Shown one piece after another: positions 55,719-64,000 of a stretch of 64,000 nucleotides of DNA. Source of the DNA: Microbacterium sp. BLY (GTDB lineage Bacteria; Actinomycetota; Actinomycetes; Actinomycetales; Microbacteriaceae); assembly GCF_017939615.1 (NCBI RefSeq), contig NZ_JAGKSR010000001.1:2666001-2730000 (forward strand). The letters are read 5' to 3'. Numbering within the stretch: the stretch's first letter is position 1; each line of letters begins with the position of its first letter. A model generated the notes under the pieces. The model searched no databases and was not told where the DNA came from. It was given only the letters and a program-made list of their open reading frames with translations. The translations under genes and the position numbers were made by a program.

Positions 55719-56461
55719 ACGCCGATCGCCCGCCACAGCTCCTCCCGCGAGAAGTCCGGCCACAGCGTGTCGAGGAACACCATCTCCGCGTAGGCCGACT
55801 GCCAGAGCAGGAAGTTGGAGGTGCGCTGCTCGCCGGAGCTCCGCAAGAACAGGTCGACGTCCGGCATGTCCGGCACATACAGGTGACGACGGATCATCTT
55901 CTCGCTGATCGCGTTCGGCTTCACCCGGCCCGCGGCGACGTCCGCGGCGATGGCCCGCATCGCGTCGACGAGCTCCACCCGACCGCCGTAGTTCACGCAC
56001 ATGGTGAGGGTGAGCACGTCGTTGTCGCGGGTCAGCTGCTCGGCGTACTGGAGCTCCTTGATGACACTGCCCCAGAGCCGCGGCTTCCGCCCGGCCCACC
56101 GCACCCGCACGCCCCACTCGTTGAGCTGATCGCGACGGCGGTGCAGCACATCGCGGTTGTACCCCATGAGGAAGCGGACCTCCTCCGGGGAGCGTGCCCA
56201 GTTCTCGGTCGAGAACGCGTACACGGAGAGGTGCTTCACCCCCGCTTGGATCGCTCCGGCCACGACGTCGAGCAGCACCTCCTCCCCCGCCTTGTGCCCT
56301 TCGATGCGGCTGAGACCGCGCCGATTGGCCCAGCGGCCGTTGCCGTCCATGACGATCGCGACATGTTCGGGCACCGCGGGGAAGGCCGGCGGATACACAC
56401 CGGTCCAGTCGAGCGGCCGGTAGGCCACGGCGTCCTTGTGCGTGTAGGGCTTCGGGCTCAC
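55661..56461 (-). CDS. uppS: Isoprenyl (undecaprenyl) diphosphate synthase
   Basis: The 266-residue cis-prenyltransferase has the active-site [14 protein letters not shown] (Asp39), FSTENWARS and [15 protein letters not shown]. It makes the lipid carrier for wall synthesis. The GTG start overlaps the recO stop (GTGA) with GAAGGAG upstream. Confidence 0.95.
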   Translation of the reverse strand: MSPKPYTHKDAVAYRPLDWTGVYPPAFPAVPEHVAIVMDGNGRWANRRGLSRIEGHKAGEEVLLDVVAGAIQAGVKHLSVYAFSTENWARSPEEVRFLMGYNRDVLHRRRDQLNEWGVRVRWAGRKPRLWGSVIKELQYAEQLTRDNDVLTLTMCVNYGGRVELVDAMRAIAADVAAGRVKPNAISEKMIRRHLYVPDMPDVDLFLRSSGEQRTSNFLLWQSAYAEMVFLDTLWPDFSREELWRAIGVYLSRDRRFGGAVDTPTSA

Positions 56462-57201
56462 CGTGCTCCTTCTCCGGGGGTGGACGAGACATGCGCGAGC
56501 GACCGGATGCCGCGCTCCAGGTGCCACTGGGCATAGGCCGCGACGAGGCCGGAGGCCGCAGCCGTGTCGGCGTGCGGTGCGGCGTCGATGAGGTCCCAGT
56601 CACCGCGGATCAGTGCCCGGAGCAGCGTGAGGGTCTTCTCGGCGATCCGAGGACTTCCGGCGGGGGCGTCCGCCTGGCAGACCAGCCCGCCGAGCTGCGC
56701 GACGAAGACCGTGTGGGGGCCGGGCGCCCCGCAACGGGCGCAGTCGTCCAGCGACGGCGCCCATCCGGACAGCGACATGACCCGCAGCAGGTACGAATCG
56801 AGGATGCTGCGCGGGGCATGCTCCCCCCGGGACAGGGCGCGGAGGCCGCCGACGAGGAGGAGGTACTGCTCCGGGGTGGCCTCGGCGTCGCTGAGCCGAT
56901 CCGCCGTCTCGACCATCGCGTTCGCGGCGGTGAAGCGGTCGTAGTGCGCGGCGATGTCCGTGCCGTAGGCGCCGAGCGACTCGGCCTGCTGCACGATGTC
57001 GAGCGAGCGCCCTTCGTAGAGCTGCACGTCCGCGACCATGAACGGCTCCAGCCGGGAACCGAACTTCGAGGAGGTGCGGCGCACGCCCTTCGCGACCGCG
57101 CGCACCTTGCCGTGCCGTCGGGACAGCATCGTGACGATGCGATCCGCCTCCCCCAGCTTGTGGGTGCGCAGGATCACCACTTCGTCTCGGTAGGTGGGCA
57201 C
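56458..57201 (-). CDS. recO: DNA repair protein RecO
   Basis: The 247-residue protein has an OB-fold start ([21 protein letters not shown]) and the zinc-site region [12 protein letters not shown], as in RecO. It loads RecA onto SSB-coated DNA. The GTG start has GATAAT (57213-57208) 6 nt upstream. Order recO-uppS is actinobacterial; era and leuA lie nearby. Confidence 0.93.
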   Translation of the reverse strand: MPTYRDEVVILRTHKLGEADRIVTMLSRRHGKVRAVAKGVRRTSSKFGSRLEPFMVADVQLYEGRSLDIVQQAESLGAYGTDIAAHYDRFTAANAMVETADRLSDAEATPEQYLLLVGGLRALSRGEHAPRSILDSYLLRVMSLSGWAPSLDDCARCGAPGPHTVFVAQLGGLVCQADAPAGSPRIAEKTLTLLRALIRGDWDLIDAAPHADTAAASGLVAAYAQWHLERGIRSLAHVSSTPGEGAR

Positions 57202-57207
57202 CCTTCG

Positions 57208-57229
57208 ATTATCCTCCGTGCGGGACAAT
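57208..57229. promoter_or_regulatory. Overlapping divergent -10 elements of recO and the channel gene
   Basis: GATAAT on the minus strand (57213-57208) and GACAAT on the plus strand (57224-57229) each end 6 nt before a GTG start. Only 10 bp separate them, so the polymerase footprints must compete. Confidence 0.55.
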
Positions 57230-57235
57230 GGACGC

Positions 57236-57928
57236 GTGACCGAACCACTCTTCACCATTCCGCTGTGGGCGGACCTCCTCGGCGTGGGGCTCGGCGGGGT
57301 GCAGGGCGCGATGTTCGCCTCGGGTTTCCAGGGCCAGCAGCGGCTGGACTGGCTCGGGGTCGCCATCATCGGGATCATGATCGGGATGGGCGGCGGCCTC
57401 ATCCGCGACATCCTTCTCGGGCAGACCCCCGCCACCCTGCAGAACCAGTGGTACCTCGTGACCGCGGCAGGCGCGGCCCTGGTCGGCATGCTGCTGGGCG
57501 GGTTGTTCACCCGCCTGAACGCGGCCATCGTGGCGCTCGACGCCGTGGTGATCGGCATGTTCGGGGCCTTCGGCACGAGCAAGGCGCTCGCCTTCGGCAT
57601 CCCCGCGGTTCCCGCGGTCTTCATCGGCGTGTGCGCCGCGGTCGGCGGGAGCGTCCTCCGCGACATGCTGATGGGCCTGCCGACCGCGATCATGCACGTC
57701 GGGTCCCTGTATGCGGTCGCCGCGGCCGTCGGCTGCACCTTCATCGTGGTGGCGAGCGGCCTCGGCATGGCGATCCCGCTCGCTGCCGTCATCGGGATCG
57801 TCGTGACCGCCGTCATCCGGATCCTGGCGGTCATCTTCGACGTCTCGCTGCCGGAGCAGCGACGCCTCCACCGCCGCAAGGTCGCCGTGGAGACCGGCAC
57901 GATCGGGATCATCCGACCGAAGAGCTGA
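57236..57928 (+). CDS. UPF0126/glycine transporter (TRIC-like) domain membrane protein
   Basis: The 230-residue protein has seven helices in two internal repeats with [14 protein letters not shown] and [11 protein letters not shown], the duplicated glycine-transporter/TRIC-like domain (UPF0126). It probably forms a cation or amino-acid channel. The GTG start has GACAAT 6 nt before it. Confidence 0.87.
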   Translation: MTEPLFTIPLWADLLGVGLGGVQGAMFASGFQGQQRLDWLGVAIIGIMIGMGGGLIRDILLGQTPATLQNQWYLVTAAGAALVGMLLGGLFTRLNAAIVALDAVVIGMFGAFGTSKALAFGIPAVPAVFIGVCAAVGGSVLRDMLMGLPTAIMHVGSLYAVAAAVGCTFIVVASGLGMAIPLAAVIGIVVTAVIRILAVIFDVSLPEQRRLHRRKVAVETGTIGIIRPKS

Positions 57929-57935
57929 CCCCCTG

Positions 57936-57999
57936 CGTTCGGATCGCGCGATCGGTCGTGTTCCGCGGGCGGATACGACCAATCGCGCGACTCGGAACG
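57936..57999. repeat. Imperfect inverted repeat between convergent genes
   Basis: About 30-bp arms (CGTTCGGATCGCGCGATCGG... and its mirrored copy ending CGCGACTCGGAACG) surround a GTTCCGCGGGCGGATA apex. Mismatches are scattered. It lies between the channel gene (ends 57928) and leuA (ends 58002) and may be a bidirectional terminator or an extragenic palindrome. Confidence 0.65.
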
Positions 58000-58001
58000 G
58001 G

Positions 58002-59872
<1,871 letters not shown>

Positions 59873-59947
59873 GTGGTCATGCTAGCAGGCTCGCCGCGGG
59901 CGTTGCGACGTGGCGAGACGATGCGCGCTCCGACGACACTGGTGGAT

Positions 59948-60595
59948 ATGAGCTCTTCGCGTGTCTGCCGCCCTGTCGCCCTCGGTGCGGTGGCGGCGCT
60001 GCTGCTCCTGACCGGCTGCACCTCGGGGCCCGGGTCATCCGCGCCGCCGACGAGCACGACCGTCCCCTCGGACATGCGTCTGGAGGAGGCCCGGCCGCAG
60101 CCGCCGGAGGGGCGGGTGATCGGCACGGGCACCGTGCTCGACCGGTCGGGGTCCGCAGAGCTGTGTCTCGGCGCGGTGCGCGAGTCCGATCCCCCGCAGT
60201 GCGACGGCGTGGCACTGGACGGCTGGACCTGGGACGGGGTGGACGGCGGCGAGGTGTCCGGAGAGACACGCTGGGGCGCCTATGCGGTGACCGGGAACTG
60301 GGACGGCGAACGACTCACCGTGACCGCGCCGCCCGCCCTCCTGGCGCTCTACGATCCGCCGGCCCCGGAGGATCCGACGGGCGGAGTGGACGGCACGAGC
60401 ACCCCGGACGAGCAGGACCGGGTGCAGAACGACATCAGCGGACGCCTCGGACCCGCCGCGCTGTCCGTCTCGACCGACCGCGGCTACGTGTGGCTCCAGG
60501 TCGTGTGGGACGACGGGACGGTGCAGGACGCCGTCGACGCCGAATACGGCGACGGGGTGGTCATCGTCACCTCGGCGCTGCGTGAGATCGACTAA
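59948..60595 (+). CDS. Putative lipoprotein of unknown function
   Basis: The 215-residue protein has a signal sequence ending in the lipobox LLLLTGC and a mature part rich in Pro/Thr with two Cys (LCLG and QCDG). I recognise no family. GACACT lies 7 nt before the ATG, a weak -10. The 3' end overlaps the quinone reductase gene by 4 bp. Confidence 0.7.
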   Translation: MSSSRVCRPVALGAVAALLLLTGCTSGPGSSAPPTSTTVPSDMRLEEARPQPPEGRVIGTGTVLDRSGSAELCLGAVRESDPPQCDGVALDGWTWDGVDGGEVSGETRWGAYAVTGNWDGERLTVTAPPALLALYDPPAPEDPTGGVDGTSTPDEQDRVQNDISGRLGPAALSVSTDRGYVWLQVVWDDGTVQDAVDAEYGDGVVIVTSALREID

Positions 60596-61533
60596 CCCTC
60601 CGGGAGCAGCGCGAGCTTGCCGCCCGGATGCCCGGTCGCCAGAAGACGATGCGCGGCCGGGGCATCCGCGAGGAGGAACGTCCGCGCCAGCGGCACCACC
60701 AGGTCGCCGTTCTGCGCGAGGGCGATGAGCTCGCCGCGCACCTCATCGCGGAACCGAGCGCTGTCCGGCATCGACCCGGCGATCGCGAGGAAGCCGTCGG
60801 CGGAGGCTCGCGCCGGATTCGCGATCGTGACGATCCGGCGTCGGTCCGGCACGACGGCCAGCGAGACGTCGATGGCCTCGTCCGTACCGACCGCGTCCAG
60901 GGCGGCGGCGATCGGCCCGTCCGCCTCCGCGCGGACGCGTTCCTCGAGTCCCGCCCCGTACGCGACGGGGATGCCGCCGAACCGTCGCACCTCATCGAAG
61001 CGCTCGGGACGGGCGGTGCCGATGACGCGGACGTCGCGCAGTCGCGCCTGCTGCAGCACGCTGACGCCGACCGCTCCCGACGCGCCGTGCAGGAGGACCG
61101 TGTCCCCGGGCGACGCTCCCGTGACGGCGAGCATCTCGGCCGCGGTGGTGCCCACGAGCAGGAGGTTCGCCGCCTCGGGATGGGACAGGGTCGTCGGCTT
61201 CGCGAACACCTTCGCCGCCGGCACGGTCAGCGAGCTCGCGTAGCCGCCCTGGACGCGGAACGCGACCACCTCGTCGCCCAGCTCGGCGTCACCGGAGCCG
61301 ATGCGGGTGGCGGGCCCGATCGCCACGATCTCCCCTGACACCTCGTAACCGATCGGCACGGGCAGCTCGACCCCGGCGCGCGGCGCCGCGACGTGCTTCG
61401 CGTCCGCCGGATTCACCCCGGCCGCACGCACCCGGATCGTGACCTCGCCTTCCCCCGGCGCGGTGGGCTCGTACTCCTCGAACGCCCACGAGTCGGGAGC
61501 GCCCCACGACCTCGCCACCCAGTGCAACGCCAT
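60592..61533 (-). CDS. NADP-dependent quinone oxidoreductase-like (MDR family, no zinc)
   Basis: The 313-residue protein is a medium-chain dehydrogenase with an N-terminal GroES-like domain (RAAGVNPADAKHVA) and a Rossmann domain with LLHGASGAVGVSVLQ, the quinone-reductase/Qor-type NADPH motif. No structural-zinc cysteines are present. Substrate unknown. GGACGG lies before the ATG. Confidence 0.83.
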   Translation of the reverse strand: MALHWVARSWGAPDSWAFEEYEPTAPGEGEVTIRVRAAGVNPADAKHVAAPRAGVELPVPIGYEVSGEIVAIGPATRIGSGDAELGDEVVAFRVQGGYASSLTVPAAKVFAKPTTLSHPEAANLLLVGTTAAEMLAVTGASPGDTVLLHGASGAVGVSVLQQARLRDVRVIGTARPERFDEVRRFGGIPVAYGAGLEERVRAEADGPIAAALDAVGTDEAIDVSLAVVPDRRRIVTIANPARASADGFLAIAGSMPDSARFRDEVRGELIALAQNGDLVVPLARTFLLADAPAAHRLLATGHPGGKLALLPEG

Positions 61534-61550
61534 GATCCCGTCCTCCGCCG

Positions 61551-62024
61551 TCAGAGGAAGCACCGGATGTTGTCCGACGAACCGGAGACGTTGCTCCACG
61601 AGTTGGCGGACACGGTCGCACGGACGGTCGACCCGCTGCGCACCTGCAGGTACCCGGAGGTCCGCGCGTTCGCGGCGGACCTCGTCGTGAACGACGACGG
61701 GATCGTGATGGTCGTGCAGCTTCCCCAGCTGAGCATCGAGCCCAGGCGGTTGAGCTCCCGGTAGGCGCAGATCCGACCGGTCGCGCAGTTCCCCACCGCG
61801 CGCGTCGTCACGCCACTGCCATCGGGGCGCGCGGTGTACTCCATGTCGAGCTCCGGCCACACGGCGGTGCCGGCATCGATCACGACGCCGCCGGGCACCT
61901 CCTCGAGGATCCGCACCATCAACGGGTCGAGTGGCTCCTCCGCCGCGGTGGCGGCCGCCGGGGCACCGGCACCCGCCAGGAGCACGGCCAGCAGGACCGC
62001 GACGGCACCGCGCAGCCGGCTCAT
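61551..62024 (-). CDS. Secreted Cys-containing protein, peptidase-inhibitor I36-like
   Basis: The 157-residue protein has a signal peptide (AVLLAVLLAGAGAPAAATA) and a C-terminal domain with four Cys (NCATGRICAY, SWGSC, NIRCFL), like peptidase-inhibitor family I36 exoproteins from actinobacteria. It overlaps the membrane protein stop (ATGA) and is the last gene of the sigma operon. Confidence 0.7.
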   Translation of the reverse strand: MSRLRGAVAVLLAVLLAGAGAPAAATAAEEPLDPLMVRILEEVPGGVVIDAGTAVWPELDMEYTARPDGSGVTTRAVGNCATGRICAYRELNRLGSMLSWGSCTTITIPSSFTTRSAANARTSGYLQVRSGSTVRATVSANSWSNVSGSSDNIRCFL

Positions 62025-63007
62025 GGCCGCGCCTCCTCGTCCACTTCCCACATCCGATAATCGACGACCGCTCCTGCCGGGAAGACGCCGTCGTCCTTGA
62101 GGACCGTGCGTTCGAGACCGACGATCCGCCCGGTGTCGCGGGACACCAGCAGGTCGTCGCGCACGACGCCGTCCGCCGAGATCACCCGGATCCCGGCGAC
62201 CGGGCGTCCGAGGCGATCCGTGGACATGCCCAGCGCCTCTGCACCGCCGGCGTCCTCCAGGAGCGCCAGCAGTTCGGCATGCTGGGCGTTCGTGAGGGTC
62301 CATTGCCCGAACACGGACGTGATCGCCGTCACCACCTCGAAAGCCGTCGGATCCTCCGGCATGTCGAAGGCGACGAGGAGAGCCCGGACATCGGCTCCGG
62401 CGTCACCCGGCGCCTCGACGACCGGTGCATCGAACTCGCCCGGAGCGAGGACGACGTGGGAGGCCACCTCCCCCGTGCTCCGCACCTCGGCCTCGCCGTT
62501 GGCGACGGCATCGGTGGGGTCATAAGGCTCGCCGTCGATGGCGACCGCCTCACCCGATAGGTCCGCGTTCCAGGTGAATGTGGCGAACTGCGGGACGATC
62601 TCCGCCTGCGCGGTGTCCACCTCGACGTTGTACGACCAGAACGCCGTACGCGACGTCCGCTCGGGTTCCGCAGGAGGGGTGAACACCTCCAGGTCGGCCT
62701 CCGCCGCCGCCACCGTGTCGCTGAGCGATCCGGCCTCCTCGAACACCAGCGGTGACGGCGTGCCGGCGACCGCGGCGCCCGGGGGCACGAGCACGCCGAA
62801 CGCGACGGCGGCCGACGCGGCGACCGCGGTCAGTCCCGCGCCCCACCCCGTCATCCGTGCGCGACGACGACGGCGCTGCGGCGCGCGGGTCAGGGTGACG
62901 ATGCGGTCACGGACGGCCGCGGCGCGTGGATCGGGCTGTGCATCGCGCGGAGTCCGCGCGGGATCGGCCTCGACGAGCACACGCTCGAGCAGGGCAGTGT
63001 CAGACAT
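62021..63007 (-). CDS. CU044_5270-like single-pass membrane protein (possible anti-sigma factor)
   Basis: The 328-residue protein has a basic cytoplasmic N-terminus of about 50 residues, one transmembrane helix (GWGAGLTAVAASAAVAFGVLV) and a large extracytoplasmic domain. It overlaps the ECF sigma gene stop (TGATG), and this pairing is typical of CU044_5270 proteins, which are probable regulators of the sigma factor. The start is the ATG at 63007 (GTG 63010 is alternative). Confidence 0.75.
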   Translation of the reverse strand: MSDTALLERVLVEADPARTPRDAQPDPRAAAVRDRIVTLTRAPQRRRRRARMTGWGAGLTAVAASAAVAFGVLVPPGAAVAGTPSPLVFEEAGSLSDTVAAAEADLEVFTPPAEPERTSRTAFWSYNVEVDTAQAEIVPQFATFTWNADLSGEAVAIDGEPYDPTDAVANGEAEVRSTGEVASHVVLAPGEFDAPVVEAPGDAGADVRALLVAFDMPEDPTAFEVVTAITSVFGQWTLTNAQHAELLALLEDAGGAEALGMSTDRLGRPVAGIRVISADGVVRDDLLVSRDTGRIVGLERTVLKDDGVFPAGAVVDYRMWEVDEEARP

Positions 63008-63528
63008 CACGCATTCCCCGTCCCCTCCAGTCCCAGCGTCTCCCGGAGCCGATCCTCGGCCCGGGTCAACGTCTTCCGCACTCGGGACTCAGAAGCGCGC
63101 AGCAGCTCCGCGATCTCCCCCACCGCGAGTCCATCCCAGTACGTGAGCATGATGATACGCCGCTGGAGCGGAGTGAGGACACCCAAAGCTCGCAGCACTT
63201 CGCTGCGACCGAAGCGACCCGGCGCCTCCGGATCCCCCGAGAGGCCGGCGTGCACCGCCTCGATCGCCTGACGGGCGGCATCGGGGCGCCGCGACCGTGC
63301 CCGCAGACGGCGGTCCGTCTCGCGCAGCAGCCACACCTTCCCCGGGGGCCGCGCCGGCCGCAGCCGCGTCCAGGCCGCGAGGAACACCTCCGACACGATC
63401 TCGGTCACCTCGTCGTCGTCGCCGACCACGCCCTCGATGTGGTGGCGCACCGTCGCCCAGTGCGCGTCGAACACTCGTCTGAAGACCTCGCTCCGCAGCG
63501 CGTTCGGGTCTCCGCTGCGGCCGCTCAT
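63007..63528 (-). CDS. ECF-family RNA polymerase sigma factor
   Basis: The 173-residue sigma factor has region 2 (VFDAHWATVRHHIEGVVG, EVFLAAWTRL) and region 4 (LTPLQRRIIMLTYWDGLAVGEIAELL). It starts a three-gene overlapping operon with a membrane partner and a secreted protein. Length is typical of a minimal ECF factor. Its promoter specificity cannot be read from this window. Confidence 0.88.
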   Translation of the reverse strand: MSGRSGDPNALRSEVFRRVFDAHWATVRHHIEGVVGDDDEVTEIVSEVFLAAWTRLRPARPPGKVWLLRETDRRLRARSRRPDAARQAIEAVHAGLSGDPEAPGRFGRSEVLRALGVLTPLQRRIIMLTYWDGLAVGEIAELLRASESRVRKTLTRAEDRLRETLGLEGTGNA

Positions 63529-63582
63529 GTCGGTGGGGCCGGCGGTCTCCCCGCCGCCTCCGACGTCGTTCTGCCCGGCATG

Positions 63583-64000
63583 TCAGAACCCGAGTCGCCC
63601 GAGCTGTTTGGGATCGCGCTGCCATTCCTTCGCGACCTTCACATGGAGCCCGAGGAACACGCGGGTCCCGAGCAGCTCCTCGATGCCGGTGCGAGCGCGC
63701 GCGCCCACATCGCGCAGCCGCTTGCCCTTGTGGCCGATGATGATCGCCTTCTGGCTGTCGCGCTCGACGACGATCGAGGCGTGCACATCGGTGAGGTCAC
63801 TGTCCTCGCGCGGGGCGATGTCGTCCACCACGACCGCGATCGAGTGCGGAAGCTCGTCGCGCACCCCGTCGAGCGCGGCCTCACGGATGATCTCGGCGAC
63901 GCGGTCCTCGACAGACTCGTCCGTGGTGACGCCCTCCGGGTACAGCGCCGGCCCCTCCGGCATGAGCAGCAGGATCTCGTCCGCGAGGACCTCGAGCTGG
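63583..64000 (-). CDS. era: GTPase Era, C-terminal part (cut by window edge)
   Basis: The last 139 codons of Era are present, with the 5' part outside the right edge. The KH domain is recognised from SQKAIIIGHKGKRLRDVGARAR and the terminal VFLGLHVKVAKEWQRDPKQLGRLGF. Era binds 16S rRNA during 30S maturation. The upstream GTPase domain is outside the window. Confidence 0.95.
   Translation of the reverse strand, partial: QLEVLADEILLLMPEGPALYPEGVTTDESVEDRVAEIIREAALDGVRDELPHSIAVVVDDIAPREDSDLTDVHASIVVERDSQKAIIIGHKGKRLRDVGARARTGIEELLGTRVFLGLHVKVAKEWQRDPKQLGRLGF

Overview
The window is chromosomal DNA from a high-GC actinobacterium, most likely a member of the Microbacteriaceae close to Microbacterium. 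The evidence is the strong GC bias at third codon positions, actinobacterial families (DUF3145, DUF3099, OpcA, the actinobacterial GlgA type, a CU044_5270-like protein), the order sufB-sufD-Rieske-sufC-sufT next to ctaA/ctaB, and the order tkt-tal-pgi-zwf-opcA-pgl. I see no prophage, plasmid, IS element or CRISPR array. The region is a gene-dense housekeeping segment: no gap without a gene exceeds about 250 bp. The two edges cut a YczE-like membrane protein (left) and era (right).

Layout. 1-7.5 kb holds a MocR regulator divergent from yczE, a DUF3145 gene, an iron/2-oxoglutarate dioxygenase-like gene behind a DtxR-type box, a DUF262/DUF1524 (GmrSD-like) protein coupled to an S33 peptidase, and rpmE2. 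7.6-14.4 kb holds an orphan ABC ATPase, divergent glgA/glgC for glycogen synthesis, serB, fabG, and small membrane proteins followed by SURF1. 14.5-25.3 kb holds pdxH, an ABC-F ATPase, a DedA/two-component/acyltransferase group, an ECF-type transporter module facing a TetR regulator, and a MalY-type lyase translationally coupled to an MFS exporter.

25.4-40.5 kb is the metabolic core. It contains the SUF Fe-S cluster operon (without sufS or sufU), the heme A enzymes ctaA and ctaB, and a tightly overlapped pentose-phosphate/glycolysis operon. 40.5-47.2 kb has a DMT-type membrane protein, def, a septum-formation-type lipoprotein, a PucR regulator divergent from an alcohol dehydrogenase/APC permease pair, and tRNA-Asn. 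47.3-64 kb has an orphan ABC ATPase, dnaG-dgt-dusB, a glutathione peroxidase, a Tat-exported phosphoesterase, a DsbA-like protein, uppS-recO, leuA, lipoproteins, an ECF sigma operon and the era 3' end.

Two regulatory themes stand out. First, at least a dozen genes have an actinobacterial -10 hexamer (TANNNT-like) ending exactly 6 nt before an ATG or GTG, the signature of leaderless mRNAs. Second, leuA is preceded by a 15-codon leader peptide with four consecutive leucine codons, itself apparently leaderless. Its 3' half forms one arm of a hairpin whose other arm can alternatively pair with the leuA ribosome-binding region. This is a compact candidate leucine-sensing switch and the most interesting signal in the window.
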